NCBI RefSeq assembly: GCF_035621355.1
Contig: NZ_CP141769.1
Coordinates: 2,946,982-3,010,981 of the forward strand
Length of the DNA stretch: 64,000 bases
Source: Thiobacillus sp. SCUT-2
GTDB lineage: Bacteria > Pseudomonadota > Gammaproteobacteria > Burkholderiales > Thiobacillaceae
Reading direction: 5' to 3'
A model generated the notes under the pieces. The model saw only the letters and a list, made by a program, of their open reading frames with translations, did no database searches and was not told the DNA's origin. Within the stretch, counting starts at the first letter, position 1. Each line of letters begins with the position of its first letter. Shown in pieces: positions 40,806-50,364 of the stretch. The translations under genes were made by a program, and so were the position numbers.

Positions 40806-41589
40806 GTTGTTCCTCTCTTGCAGTGGGGCCGGCACGCCTGAGCGTTTCCCCGGCCAGATCCATGTATGCCTTCGCCCCCTTGCACTGGCGGTCGTAGGCC
40901 AGCACCGGCATGCCGTGGCTCGGCGCCTCCGCGAGTCGCACGTTGCGAGGAATCACGGTGTCGTACACCTTGTCGCCGAAGTGGGCCTTCAACTGGTCGG
41001 ACACCTGCTGCGCCAGCGTGCTGCGCGGGTCGAACATCACGCGCAACAGGCCTTCGATCTGGATCGACGGATTCAGCCGCTGCTTGACCTTCTTGATGGT
41101 GGCGACCAGATCAGTCAAGCCTTCCAGCGCGTAGTACTCGCACTGCATCGGGATCAGCACCGACTGCGCGGCGGCGAACGCGTTGACCGTGAGCAGGTTC
41201 AGCGTCGGCGGGCAGTCCATCAGGATGAAGTCATAGTCGTCGGCGACCTGCGCCAGCGCCACCTTGAGGCGCAGGTCGCGCTGCTCGAGGTTGACCAGGT
41301 CGATTTCCGCGCCGGCAAGCTCCCGGTTCGCCGGGATGACGTCGAAGTGGCCGGGTTCCGAGCGCATGCGCGCGTCGCGCACCGTGACCTGGTTGAGCAG
41401 GATCTGGTAGACCGTCGGCAGCGCGGTGCGCTTTTCGATCCCCGCGCCCATGGTCGCGTTGCCCTGCGGGTCGAGGTCTGCAAGCAGCACGCGCTGGCCG
41501 AGCTCGGCGAGGCTGGCGGCGAGATTGACCGCCGTCGTCGTCTTGCCGACGCCGCCTTTCTGGTTGGCAATGGCGATGATCTTCGTCAT
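40792..41589 (-). CDS. parA: Chromosome partition ATPase ParA
   Basis: The 265-residue Soj/ParA protein has the deviant Walker A KGGVGKTTTAVNL and the DCPP motif of Walker B. It works with ParB and parS in origin segregation. It follows rsmG with a 34-bp gap on the same strand. Confidence 0.96.
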   Translation of the reverse strand: MTKIIAIANQKGGVGKTTTAVNLAASLAELGQRVLLADLDPQGNATMGAGIEKRTALPTVYQILLNQVTVRDARMRSEPGHFDVIPANRELAGAEIDLVNLEQRDLRLKVALAQVADDYDFILMDCPPTLNLLTVNAFAAAQSVLIPMQCEYYALEGLTDLVATIKKVKQRLNPSIQIEGLLRVMFDPRSTLAQQVSDQLKAHFGDKVYDTVIPRNVRLAEAPSHGMPVLAYDRQCKGAKAYMDLAGETLRRAGPTAREEQHGQA

Positions 41590-41623
41590 CTTGCCTCCTC
41601 GCGGCCGGTGGCATCGCGGATGG

Positions 41624-42250
41624 TCATCGAACGGTCTCCAGAACGATCAAATGGCGGCTCGCCTCGAGCCCTGGCACGGCGAGCGCGTGGTCAGCGCTCA
41701 CTTTCACGTCAAGCGGCAACGTGGCGATCTCCTCGTCAGGGTACAGGCCCTTCATCGCGAACCAGCGGCCGCCCGGATTGAGCAGATGGCGCGTCAGGCT
41801 GACGAATTCCTTGAGGTCGGAAAATGCGCGCGAGGTGATGACATCGAATCCGCTTTCCGGCTTGTAATCCTCGACGCGCCCCGTCACCACGGCAAGATTG
41901 GACAGGCCCAGCTCCGCCTTGGCCTGCAGCAAGAAGGCGGTCTTCTTGGCGATGCTGTCGATCAGCGTCACCCGCAGTTCGGGCCGCGCGATCGCCAGCG
42001 GAATCCCCGGCAGGCCGCCGCCGCTGCCGACGTCCAAAACGGTTTCGCCCTGAAAATACGGCACCGCCGCCAGTGAATCGAGCAGGTGATGGCTCACCAT
42101 GCGCTCGGCGTCACGCACCGCGGTGAGGTTGTACACGCGGTTCCACTTGTCGAGCAGCGCAAGATAGGCCAGCAATTTGGCTTCGGCGCCTGCGGGCAAG
42201 CTGAGGCCGAGGGCGGCGATCCCCGCCTTGAGTTGATGTTCGACGCTCAT
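41624..42250 (-). CDS. rsmG: 16S rRNA (guanine527-N7)-methyltransferase
   Basis: The 208-residue enzyme has the SAM-binding motif [17 protein letters not shown] and an N-terminal region [20 protein letters not shown] typical of RsmG (GidB). It methylates G527 of 16S rRNA. The start overlaps the mnmG stop (ATGA). Confidence 0.97.
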   Translation of the reverse strand: MSVEHQLKAGIAALGLSLPAGAEAKLLAYLALLDKWNRVYNLTAVRDAERMVSHHLLDSLAAVPYFQGETVLDVGSGGGLPGIPLAIARPELRVTLIDSIAKKTAFLLQAKAELGLSNLAVVTGRVEDYKPESGFDVITSRAFSDLKEFVSLTRHLLNPGGRWFAMKGLYPDEEIATLPLDVKVSADHALAVPGLEASRHLIVLETVR

Positions 42251-44145
42251 GCGCTTTTTTTCTGTTCGTCAGGTTTGAAGCCGCGCTTGGCATACACCAG
42301 CAGCACCGAGATCGCCGCCGGGGTGATGCCTTGCAGGCGCGCCGCCTGGCCGAGCGTCTCGGGGCGCGCCTTCTGCAGGCGCTGGCGCACCTCCATCGAC
42401 AGCGCGGTCAGCTGCGTGTAGTCGAGGTCGGCCGGCAGGCGCAGGCTTTCCTGCTCGCGGTGCTTCTCGACTTCCTCGTTCTGGCGGTCGATGTAGCCCT
42501 GATACTTGGCGGCGATTTCGACCTGCTCGGCGACGCGCGCATCGCCGACCCCTACCCCGCCGCCCGGCAACGCGAGCACCTGCGCATAGGAAAGCGTCGG
42601 CCGGCGCAGCAGGTCGAACAGGCTGTATTCGCGCTCGATCGGCTGGCCGACCAGGCGCGTCGCCGCGTCGGCCGGCAGGATCGCCGGGTTGACCCAGGTC
42701 GACTTCAGGCGCTCGGTCTCGCGCGCGACTTCATCGCGTTTGCGGTTGAACGCGTCCCAGCGCGCGTCGTCGACCACGCCGAGCTGGCGGCCGGTTTCGG
42801 TCAGGCGCATGTCGGCGTTGTCCTCGCGCAGCTGCAGGCGGTATTCGGCACGGCTGGTGAACATGCGGTAGGGCTCGGAGACACCGCGGGTGATGAGGTC
42901 GTCGACCAGCACGCCCAGATAGGCCTCGTGGCGGCCCGGACTCCATGCTTCCTTGCCTTGCACCTGCAGCCCCGCGTTGATGCCGGCGAGCAAGCCCTGC
43001 GCGGCGGCTTCTTCATAACCCGTGGTGCCGTTGATCTGGCCGGCGAAGAAGAGCCCCGTGATCGACTTGGTTTCGAGCGACGCCTTGAGGTTGCGCGGAT
43101 CGTAGTAGTCGTACTCGATGGCGTAGCCGGGGCGCAGGATGTGCGCGTGTTCCATGCCGGGGATCGAGCGCACGATGGCGAGCTGCACGTCGAACGGCAG
43201 CGAGGTCGAGATGCCGTTCGGATAGATTTCGTGGGTCGTCAGCCCCTCGGGTTCGAGGAAGATCTGGTGCGAAGCCTTGTCGGCGAAGCGGGTGATCTTG
43301 TCCTCGATCGACGGGCAGTAGCGCGGCCCTACCCCTTCGATGACGCCGGTGTACATCGGCGAGCGGTCGAGGCCGCCGCGGATGATTTCATGCGTCTGCT
43401 CGGTCGTATGCGTAATCCAGCACGGGCGCTGCTCGGGATGCATCGCGGCGTCGCCCATGAAGGAGAATACCGGCGCGGGATCGTCGCCGGGCTGCAGCTG
43501 GGTCTGGCCGTAGTCGATGCTGCGGCCGTCGATGCGCGGCGGCGTACCGGTCTTGAGCCGCCCGGCCGGCAGCTTGAGTTCGCGCAGGCGTGCGGCGAGC
43601 GACACCGCGGGCGGGTCGCCCATGCGCCCGGCCTGGAAGTTCTCCAGCCCGACGTGCACCAGGCCGGCAAGGAAGGTGCCGGCGGTGAGCACCACCGCGC
43701 GGGCGTCGAACACGATGCCGAGCTGGGTCCTCACGCCGGCGACGCGGCCGCCGTCGAGCAGCAGGTCGTCGACCGCCTGCTGGAAGATCGTGAGATTGGG
43801 CTGGTTCTCCAAGCGCTGGCGGATCGCCGCCTTGTACAGCATGCGGTCGGCCTGCGCACGGGTGGCGCGTACCGCCGGCCCCTTCGACGAATTGAGCGTG
43901 CGGAACTGGATCCCCGCCTCGTCGGTCGCCAGCGCCATCGCGCCACCGAGCGCGTCGACCTCCTTGACCAGATGCCCCTTGCCGATGCCGCCGATCGACG
44001 GATTGCACGACATCGCGCCCAGCGTCTCGATGTTGTGCGTCAGCAGCAGCGTCTTCACGCCCATGCGCGCGGCCGCCAGCGCAGCCTCGGTGCCGGCGTG
44101 GCCGCCGCCGACGACGACGACATCGAAGGAATCGGGGAATTTCAT
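42247..44145 (-). CDS. mnmG: tRNA uridine-5-carboxymethylaminomethyl modification enzyme MnmG
   Basis: The 632-residue FAD enzyme begins with [17 protein letters not shown] and carries the [22 protein letters not shown] motif. With MnmE it modifies wobble uridines of several tRNAs. It is first of the mnmG-rsmG-parA-parB operon; parS-like sites sit just upstream of its start. Confidence 0.97.
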   Translation of the reverse strand: MKFPDSFDVVVVGGGHAGTEAALAAARMGVKTLLLTHNIETLGAMSCNPSIGGIGKGHLVKEVDALGGAMALATDEAGIQFRTLNSSKGPAVRATRAQADRMLYKAAIRQRLENQPNLTIFQQAVDDLLLDGGRVAGVRTQLGIVFDARAVVLTAGTFLAGLVHVGLENFQAGRMGDPPAVSLAARLRELKLPAGRLKTGTPPRIDGRSIDYGQTQLQPGDDPAPVFSFMGDAAMHPEQRPCWITHTTEQTHEIIRGGLDRSPMYTGVIEGVGPRYCPSIEDKITRFADKASHQIFLEPEGLTTHEIYPNGISTSLPFDVQLAIVRSIPGMEHAHILRPGYAIEYDYYDPRNLKASLETKSITGLFFAGQINGTTGYEEAAAQGLLAGINAGLQVQGKEAWSPGRHEAYLGVLVDDLITRGVSEPYRMFTSRAEYRLQLREDNADMRLTETGRQLGVVDDARWDAFNRKRDEVARETERLKSTWVNPAILPADAATRLVGQPIEREYSLFDLLRRPTLSYAQVLALPGGGVGVGDARVAEQVEIAAKYQGYIDRQNEEVEKHREQESLRLPADLDYTQLTALSMEVRQRLQKARPETLGQAARLQGITPAAISVLLVYAKRGFKPDEQKKSA

Positions 44146-44172
44146 GGCGGCATTTTACCCGCTGCGGGGCTT

Positions 44173-44202
44173 CGTTTCACGTGGATTGTTTCACGTGGAA
44201 CC
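44173..44202. promoter_or_regulatory. parS-like ParB binding site(s) upstream of mnmG
   Basis: At 44187-44202 the sequence TGTTTCACGTGGAACC matches 14 of 16 positions of the parS consensus TGTTTCACGTGAAACA. A weaker half-conserved copy (CGTTTCACGTGG) lies at 44173. Close to parAB and the origin, this is a likely ParB nucleation site. Confidence 0.8.
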
Positions 44203-44205
44203 CAC

Positions 44206-46107
44206 TCAGGCGCCGGCCGCCTGCTTGGCTTCGAGCGCCTCCCAGCGCGTCAGCGCATCGAGCAGCTCCACCTCGATGGCCTCGGCGCGGGCGTGCAGCG
44301 CCGTCGCGGCCTGCGGGTCGGCCTGGTACAGCGCCGGATCGGACAGTTTTTCCGCTATCGCGGCCTGCTCGGCCTCCAGCGCCTCGATCCGCGCCGGCAG
44401 CGCTTCCAGCTCGCGCCCCTCCTTGTAGCTCAGCCCGGCCTTCGGCGTCGACGCGCGTGCAGGCGCCGGCTTGGCCGCGGATTTTGGTGCGGGCTTGGCC
44501 GCCTCGGTCTCGCGTCGCTGCCGCCACGCCAGCCAGTCGGCATAACCGCCGACGATCTCGGTCAGCCGCCCCTCGCCTTCGAACACGATGGACTGGGTCA
44601 CGACGTTGTCGAGGAAGGCGCGATCGTGCGAAACGATGATGACGGTTCCTGCATAGTCCTGCAGCAGCTGCTCGAGCAGCTCCAGCGTGTCGATATCGAG
44701 GTCGTTGGTCGGTTCGTCCAGCACCAGCAGGTTCGCCGGCCGCGCGAACAGCCGCGCCAGCAGCAGCCGGTTGCGCTCGCCGCCGGAGAGCGCCGACACC
44801 TTGGCGCGGGCGCGCTCGGCCGGAAAGAGAAAGTCCTCGAGATAGCTGATGACGTGCTTTTTCTGCCCGCCGATCTCGACGTAGTCCGAGCCGGGCGAAA
44901 TCGTGTCGATCAGCGTCGCCTCGTCATTCAGCTGGTTGCGAAACTGGTCGAAATAGGCCACCTCGAGCTTCGTGCCTTGCTTGATCCAGCCCGCCTGCGG
45001 CTTCAGCTCCCCGAGTATCAGGCGAATCAGCGTCGTCTTGCCGGCGCCGTTGGGGCCGAGCAGGCCGAGCTTGTCGCCGCGCAGGATCGTCGTCGAGAAG
45101 TCGCGGATCAGCGTCCGGCCGTCGTAGCCGTAGGCGACGTGTTCGAGCTCGGCGACGACCTTGCCCGAGCGCTCGCCGGCGTCGAGCCGGAAGCCGACCT
45201 GACCCTGGTGCGCGACGCGCGCCTCGCGAACGCGCCGCAGCTGCTCGAGCCGCCGCACCCGCCCCTCGTTGCGGGTGCGGCGCGCCTCGATACCCTTGCG
45301 GATCCACGCCTCCTCCTGCTTCCAGAACTTGTCGAACTTGCGGTTGTGGACCGCCTCGACCTCCAGCTGCTCGGCCTTCTTGACCTGGTAGGCGCTGAAA
45401 TTTCCCGGGTATTCGCGCAACTGGCCGCGGTCGAGCTCGACGATGCGGTTGGCGACGTTGTCGAGGAAGCGCCGGTCGTGCGTGATGAACAGCAGCGCAC
45501 CGCGATAGTCGTTGAGAAGCGCTTCCAGCCATTCGATCGCCGCAAAATCCAGATGGTTGGTCGGCTCGTCAAGCAGCAGCAGTTCGGGTTCGGCGACCAG
45601 CGCCCGGCCCAGCGCCACCCGCTTCTTGAGGCCGCCGGACAGGGTTTCCACCGTCGCATCAGGATCCAGCCCCAGCCGCTGCAAGGTCTCTTCGACGCGA
45701 TTGTTCAGGCGCCACGCGTCGGCGGCCTCCAGCTCGTGCGACAGGCGCTCGAGTTCGGCGAATGCCGCTTCATCACCTTCAGCGATCGCGTGCGCCGCCG
45801 CGTGATAATCCGCCAACAGGCGCTGCGCGGCCCCGACGCCCTCGGCCACGGCCTCGAATACGCTGTGGCCGGGCTGGAATTGCGGCTCCTGGGGCACGTA
45901 CGCCAGGCGCAGGGCGGGTGACCGCCATACCTCGCCCGCGTCCGGGGCGCTCTCGCCCGCGATGATCTTCAGCAGGCTCGACTTGCCGGTGCCGTTGCGG
46001 CCGATCAGGCCGATACGCTCGCCCGCCTCGATGACGAGCGAAGCCCCGTCGAGCAGCGGGTGGTGTCCGTAGGCCAGTTCCAGGCGGTCGAAGGTGAGAA
46101 GGGGCAT
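44206..46107 (-). CDS. ABC-F family ATPase (Uup-like)
   Basis: The 633-residue protein has two ATP-binding domains (GRNGTGKSSLLKI and GPNGAGKTTLIRLIL), two signature motifs (TLSGGLKKRVALGRAL, LSGGERNRLLLARL) and no membrane domain. A C-terminal coiled coil follows (RIEALEAEQAAIAEKLSDPA). This layout is that of Uup, a ribosome- or DNA-associated ABC-F protein. A symbol is not assigned because the subfamily cannot be proved from sequence alone. Confidence 0.93.
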   Translation of the reverse strand: MPLLTFDRLELAYGHHPLLDGASLVIEAGERIGLIGRNGTGKSSLLKIIAGESAPDAGEVWRSPALRLAYVPQEPQFQPGHSVFEAVAEGVGAAQRLLADYHAAAHAIAEGDEAAFAELERLSHELEAADAWRLNNRVEETLQRLGLDPDATVETLSGGLKKRVALGRALVAEPELLLLDEPTNHLDFAAIEWLEALLNDYRGALLFITHDRRFLDNVANRIVELDRGQLREYPGNFSAYQVKKAEQLEVEAVHNRKFDKFWKQEEAWIRKGIEARRTRNEGRVRRLEQLRRVREARVAHQGQVGFRLDAGERSGKVVAELEHVAYGYDGRTLIRDFSTTILRGDKLGLLGPNGAGKTTLIRLILGELKPQAGWIKQGTKLEVAYFDQFRNQLNDEATLIDTISPGSDYVEIGGQKKHVISYLEDFLFPAERARAKVSALSGGERNRLLLARLFARPANLLVLDEPTNDLDIDTLELLEQLLQDYAGTVIIVSHDRAFLDNVVTQSIVFEGEGRLTEIVGGYADWLAWRQRRETEAAKPAPKSAAKPAPARASTPKAGLSYKEGRELEALPARIEALEAEQAAIAEKLSDPALYQADPQAATALHARAEAIEVELLDALTRWEALEAKQAAGA

Positions 46108-46110
46108 GGC

Positions 46111-46166
46111 GGTGAGCGGTGAGCGGTGAGCGGTGAGCGGTGAGCGGTGAGCGGTGAGCGGTGAGC
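46111..46166 (-). repeat. Tandem array of eight GGTGAGC heptamers
   Basis: Eight perfect head-to-tail copies of the 7-mer GGTGAGC fill the gap between pxpA and the ABC-F gene, right upstream of the latter's start. The array is prone to slippage. The same unit occurs in the atpD-atpC spacer. Confidence 0.95.
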
Positions 46167-46172
46167 GCGCGA

Positions 46173-46883
46173 TTATCCGCGATTGAGCGCGGCGTGTACG
46201 GCCCGGGCCACATTTAATGCATTTGGCGTGTCGCTGTGCAGGCAGAGCGTGTCGGCCCGGATCACCAGGACACGGCCGCCGAGCGTGCCGACCGGTTCGC
46301 CGGATGCCAGCGCGCGCGCCTGCCGGGCGGCGGCGGCCGGATCCGTCACCACCGCGCCGGGCGTTTCACGTGAAACGAGCCGGCCGTCGGCCTGATAGCG
46401 ACGATCGACGAAGGCCTCGTGCAGAACCGCCAGCCCACACGCCTTCCCCGCCGCAAGCAGCGTGGATCCCGACAGGCCGACCAGCTCCAGCGTCGTGTCG
46501 ACGCTCGCGACCGCCCGCGCCACGGCCTCCGCGACCTCTGGGTCGCGGGCCGCCACGTTGTAGAGCGCGCCGTGCGGCTTCACGTGCGCCAGCTGCGCCC
46601 CGAGGCGCGCGGCCGCCTCCGCAAGCGCCTCGGTCTGCTCGGCCACCCATGCGCGAATGACGGTTGCCGAGGCCGCCAAGGCCCGCCGACCGAAGCCTTC
46701 GCGATCGGGATAGCCGGGATGGGCACCCACCGCGACGCCGTGCTCGAGCGCGAGCCGCAGGGCGGCCGCCATGCTGGCGGCGTCACCCGCATGCCCGCCG
46801 CAGGCGATGGACACGCGCGCCACGAACGGCATCAGCGCACGGTCGTCGTACCCTTCGCCGATGTCCGCGTTGAGATCGATCAC
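46173..46883 (-). CDS. pxpA: 5-oxoprolinase subunit A (LamB/YcsF family)
   Basis: The 236-residue protein has VIDLNADIGEGYDD at its start, SIACGGHAGD and VKPHGALYN, typical of PxpA. With PxpB and PxpC it hydrolyses 5-oxoproline to glutamate using ATP. A GTG start at 46883 overlaps the pxpC stop (GTGA); an ATG at 46904 would add seven residues. A parS-like palindrome is embedded in the gene. Confidence 0.93.
   Translation of the reverse strand: MIDLNADIGEGYDDRALMPFVARVSIACGGHAGDAASMAAALRLALEHGVAVGAHPGYPDREGFGRRALAASATVIRAWVAEQTEALAEAAARLGAQLAHVKPHGALYNVAARDPEVAEAVARAVASVDTTLELVGLSGSTLLAAGKACGLAVLHEAFVDRRYQADGRLVSRETPGAVVTDPAAAARQARALASGEPVGTLGGRVLVIRADTLCLHSDTPNALNVARAVHAALNRG
46362..46377. 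promoter_or_regulatory. parS-like site inside pxpA
   Basis: CGTTTCACGTGAAACG is a perfect palindrome matching 14 of 16 parS consensus positions. It lies in coding sequence, read as VSRET in the pxpA frame, as is common for chromosomal parS sites. Confidence 0.88.
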
Positions 46884-47791
46884 GCCAGCTCCCGGATCGT
46901 CCATGGGCGCGCCGCGAGCTTGCGCGCGGCCTCGACCTCGAGCGTCTCGAACCGCACCGTGTCTCCCGGCCTCAGCTGCGCCAATCGCGGCAGGTCCGCG
47001 GTGATCACCGTGGCGATCACCGGGTAGCCGCCCGTCACGGGCCCGTCCCAGCCAAGGATGATGGGCTGGCTGTCCGGGGGTACCTGGATCGCCCCGGGCA
47101 ACACACCCTGCGACGGCAAGCTGCCGGGGCGATGCGCGACGGGCGCACCGCGCAAGCGCAGCCCGCGCCGGTCCGACGCCGGGTCGACCCGGAACGCTCC
47201 ACCAAAGAATGTGGCCAATCCAGCGTCGTCGAAGTGCGCCGCCTGCGGCCCCGCCACCACGCGCAAACACGGGCTCGAGCCGTCGTCCGGCGGCTCCGCC
47301 CGCAGGAGCCGCACCTCGCGTACCGGCACCCCGCTGCGGAGCACGTCCCCGGCCCGCAGCGCGCGCCCCTCCTTGCCCCCAAACCCCGCGGGGAGAAAGG
47401 TGCTGCGGCTGCCCATCACCGCTTCCACCGCAAGCCCGCCGCGCAGCGCCAGCCAGCAGCGGCAGCCGGATGCCGCCCGCTCCAGCGTCAGCGTCTCCTC
47501 CGGAGCCAGCACCAGCGTTTCGTTCCAGTTGACCGGCGTGCCGTTGCTGCGGCGGGCGCCAAAGCGCGCACCGGACAGCGCCACCACGCCTCCGAACGGG
47601 AAGCGCAGCCGCGGCCCGGCCAGCGTGACTTCCAGCCCGGCGGCGTCTCCGTCGTTGCCGACCAGATGGTTCGCGGCCGCCAACGCCGCCGGGTCCGCCG
47701 CGCCGCCGGCGGGCACGCCGAGCGCGCCGCGGCCGGGACGCCCAAGATCCATCACGAGGTCGCACAGACCCGCTTGCAGGACTTCGATCAT
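46880..47791 (-). CDS. pxpC: 5-oxoprolinase subunit C
   Basis: The 303-residue protein belongs to the biotin-dependent carboxylase-like PxpC family: MIEVLQAGLCDLVMDLGRPG at its start, WNETLVLAPEETLTLERA and a C-terminal DGPVTGGYPVIATV. Its ATG overlaps the pxpB stop (ATGA) and its stop overlaps pxpA. It forms the enzyme complex with PxpA and PxpB. Confidence 0.93.
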   Translation of the reverse strand: MIEVLQAGLCDLVMDLGRPGRGALGVPAGGAADPAALAAANHLVGNDGDAAGLEVTLAGPRLRFPFGGVVALSGARFGARRSNGTPVNWNETLVLAPEETLTLERAASGCRCWLALRGGLAVEAVMGSRSTFLPAGFGGKEGRALRAGDVLRSGVPVREVRLLRAEPPDDGSSPCLRVVAGPQAAHFDDAGLATFFGGAFRVDPASDRRGLRLRGAPVAHRPGSLPSQGVLPGAIQVPPDSQPIILGWDGPVTGGYPVIATVITADLPRLAQLRPGDTVRFETLEVEAARKLAARPWTIRELA

Positions 47792-48438
47792 GCCGGAACG
47801 AAGCGCACCCGGTCGCCAGGCATCAGCAGGCACGGTTCGTCGCGCCGCGGATCGAACAGGGTCGCCGCCGTGCGCCCGACGACGTGCCACCCGCCCGGGC
47901 CGCCCGCAGGATAGATGCCCGCGTAGGTTCCGCCGATTGCCACGCTGCCCGGTGCGACCCGCTGGCGCGGCGAAGCGCGTCGTTCCGCATGCAGCTCGGC
48001 CGGCAAGCCGCGCAGATAGGGAAACCCCGGCTGGAAGCCGAGGAACGCCACGGTGTATTCGGCCGCGGCGTGGCATTCGACATAGGCAGCGATCGTCATC
48101 CCGGCCCGCTCCGCGAGCTCCGCGAGATCGGGCCCGTCCGGGCCGCCATATTCGACCACCAGCTCATGAACGCTCCGACGGCCCGTCCCGCCGTCCGGTT
48201 CCGGCAATGCCTCGGTCAACGCCGCTTCGAGTTCGCGCGGCACCGCAGCAGCCCGCTTCAGTATCACCAAGATGCTGTCATCTGCCGGAATGATATCCTC
48301 AACATCCGTCAAATTCATGGAAATGAGCGACTCGTAGCGAGCCAGCGTCGCCCCCCCGGTCGCCACCTGCACACCCCGTTCGCCGACCCAGCGCCATCGC
48401 ACTTCGCCATGCGCTTGACCCGCTGTATGCTTTCCCAT
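47788..48438 (-). CDS. pxpB: 5-oxoprolinase subunit B
   Basis: The 216-residue protein has the PxpB/KipI motifs AAAEYTVAFLGFQPGFPYLRG (read as YTVAFLGFQPGFPYLRG), RASPRQRVAPGSVAIGGTYA and IYPAGGPGGWHVVGRT. It is the first gene of pxpBCA. It is divergent from the exported protein gene at 48469 with only 30 bp between starts, so the promoters must overlap. The N-terminus is less conserved and the start is tentative. Confidence 0.92.
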   Translation of the reverse strand: MGKHTAGQAHGEVRWRWVGERGVQVATGGATLARYESLISMNLTDVEDIIPADDSILVILKRAAAVPRELEAALTEALPEPDGGTGRRSVHELVVEYGGPDGPDLAELAERAGMTIAAYVECHAAAEYTVAFLGFQPGFPYLRGLPAELHAERRASPRQRVAPGSVAIGGTYAGIYPAGGPGGWHVVGRTAATLFDPRRDEPCLLMPGDRVRFVPA

Positions 48439-48468
48439 AGGGTAAAGTCCCTCTTTCGAGTGTCACTA

Positions 48469-49182
48469 ATGATGCGGCGGATTGTCGGTGGCGTACTGAT
48501 CGCAATCAGTTTAACGGCAACGCCGGCGCTTGCCGCCCTCAGCGCCGTCAGCCCGGCGCTCGTGCGCGACGCCACGGTCCGCCCCAGGAAGATCGTGCTG
48601 CTGCCGCCACAGATCTTCGTCTACGAGCTCTCGGCCGGTGGCGTCCCGACGCGCAAGGCCGACTGGGAAGCGACCGCGCGCGAAAATCTGGCGGCAGCCG
48701 CCACCCGGCAAGCCCGCGAGGCCGGCCTGTTCGAACTGCTGCCGGCCCCGGCGCTGCCGCCTTCCGAGCGCGATACGCTCGAGGCACACATCGGCCTGTA
48801 CGAGCGCGTCGCGCAGTCGGTTTTCGTTTACGGCCGCGGCGAGCAGGCCGCCTGGGCGCACAAGAAGAACGAATTCGACTACACCGTCGGGCCGGGCCTC
48901 GCCTTCCTCCGCGACCGCAGCGGCGCGGACGCCGCCCTGATCGTGCTGGGTTCGGACTACATCTCCTCCGGCGGCCGCAAGGCGGCCTTTGCCGCCGGCC
49001 TGCTGCTCGGCATCGTCATGCCGCTCGGGCAGTCCTTCATCACGTCCGGCATCGTCGATCTCAGGACCGGCGACGTGCAGTGGATGAGCTTCGACGCCAG
49101 CGCCCGCATGGACTCGCGCAACCCGGCCGACGTCGACGACCTGATGCGCGCGCTGTTCCAGACCTATCCGCACGCACGATGA
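48469..49182 (+). CDS. Exported hypothetical protein
   Basis: The 237-residue protein has a signal peptide (GGVLIAISLTATPALAAL) and a body that resembles conserved periplasmic proteins of betaproteobacteria (KIVLLPPQIFVYELSAGGVP, then IVDLRTGDVQWMSFDA). No function is known. It is translationally coupled to the M48 protease gene (ATGA overlap). Confidence 0.75.
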   Translation: MMRRIVGGVLIAISLTATPALAALSAVSPALVRDATVRPRKIVLLPPQIFVYELSAGGVPTRKADWEATARENLAAAATRQAREAGLFELLPAPALPPSERDTLEAHIGLYERVAQSVFVYGRGEQAAWAHKKNEFDYTVGPGLAFLRDRSGADAALIVLGSDYISSGGRKAAFAAGLLLGIVMPLGQSFITSGIVDLRTGDVQWMSFDASARMDSRNPADVDDLMRALFQTYPHAR

Positions 49183-50336
49183 GGCGCCTGCCGGCCATTC
49201 TGCTCTGCTGCGCCCTGGCCGCCCCGGCGCAGGCCGGCGGCGTGATGCCGTGGGCCACGGCGGCCGATACGCGCTCGCTCGCTCCGGACGAAAAGGGCCT
49301 GTGGCAGGAGGCCGACGAATTCGACCACGCACTGGAGCGCGCCGGCAAGATCGATTCCGATCCAGCGCTGACGGCCTATGCTCAGCGCATCATGGACCGG
49401 CTCTATCCGGATTTCAAGGCGCGCCTCACGGTCCGCCTGCTGGATGCGCAGCAGATCAATGCGTTCGCCCTGCCGAACGGAAGCGTGTACGTGAATACGG
49501 GGCTGGTGGCCCGCTTCGAAAACGAGGCCCAGCTTGCCACCGTGCTGGCCCACGAAGGCGCGCACTTCGTCCACCGCCATTCGCTGCAGCAGGCCGAGCA
49601 GGTCCGCAACGCCGCCGCCTTCGCACAGGTCGTCGCGATGCTCGGCGTGCCGCTGGTCGGTGACCTGGTCGCGCTGTCGTCGATGTTCGGCTACTCGCGC
49701 GAGCAGGAGCGGGAAGCCGACGTCGTCGGCTACCAGCGCCTCGTCGCTGCGGGCTATTCGCCGCGCGAGGCCATCCGCACCTTCGAGCACCTGCAAGCCG
49801 AACTCAAGGCCGCCGACATCAAGGAACCCTTCTTTTTTGCCAGCCACCCGAAGCTGCAGGAGCGCATCGACAGCTTCACGCAGCTGGCGCGCGACAGCAA
49901 CGGCGGCGAAACCGGCCGCGAGCGCTTCCTCGCGGCGACGTCGTCCATGCGCCTCCGGTCGCTGGAAGCCGACCTGGCGGCATACCGCTGCCGGCAGGTC
50001 ATCCTCGTGCTGGCCGATCCGGCGCATCGCGGCGACTATCCGCCCGAGGCCGGCTATTACCTGGGCGAGGCCTACCGCCAATGCGGTGGCGCGGGCGACC
50101 TCGATGCCGCCGAACGCGAATTCAGCCGCATGCTGCAGACCCTGCCGAAGTTCGCCCCGCCGTATCGCGCCCTCGGCCTGCTCTGCCTGAAGCGCGGCGA
50201 TGCGGCGCGCGCCGCGACCCTGCTGCGCCGCTATCTCGAACTCGCGCCGGATGCCGCGGACCGGCCCTACGTCGAGTACTATCTGAATTCCCCGGCCACG
50301 CCGCCGGCTGCCGATCCGCAGCCGGCCTCGCCCTGA
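49179..50336 (+). CDS. M48-family periplasmic metalloprotease
   Basis: The 385-residue protein has a signal peptide (LPAILLCCALAAPAQA), the zinc motif HEGAHFVHRH and the third ligand Glu in EREADVVGY. A C-terminal TPR-like helical region follows (YYLGEAYRQCGG, then RALGLLCLKRGDAARAATLL). This matches BepA/YfgC-type outer-membrane quality-control proteases. It starts within the stop of the preceding exported protein gene. Confidence 0.88.
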   Translation: MRRLPAILLCCALAAPAQAGGVMPWATAADTRSLAPDEKGLWQEADEFDHALERAGKIDSDPALTAYAQRIMDRLYPDFKARLTVRLLDAQQINAFALPNGSVYVNTGLVARFENEAQLATVLAHEGAHFVHRHSLQQAEQVRNAAAFAQVVAMLGVPLVGDLVALSSMFGYSREQEREADVVGYQRLVAAGYSPREAIRTFEHLQAELKAADIKEPFFFASHPKLQERIDSFTQLARDSNGGETGRERFLAATSSMRLRSLEADLAAYRCRQVILVLADPAHRGDYPPEAGYYLGEAYRQCGGAGDLDAAEREFSRMLQTLPKFAPPYRALGLLCLKRGDAARAATLLRRYLELAPDAADRPYVEYYLNSPATPPAADPQPASP

Positions 50337-50364
50337 CCGCTGAACACCGACACGCGCGACCCCG

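Noticed and set aside
44173..44188. Second full parS site upstream of mnmG
   Set aside because: Only the first half matches the consensus well; it is reported as a weak companion of the better site at 44187-44202.
42331..45921. Open frame of about 1200 codons on the plus strand
   Set aside because: It is antisense to mnmG and the ABC-F ATPase, both clearly coding, and has no domain.
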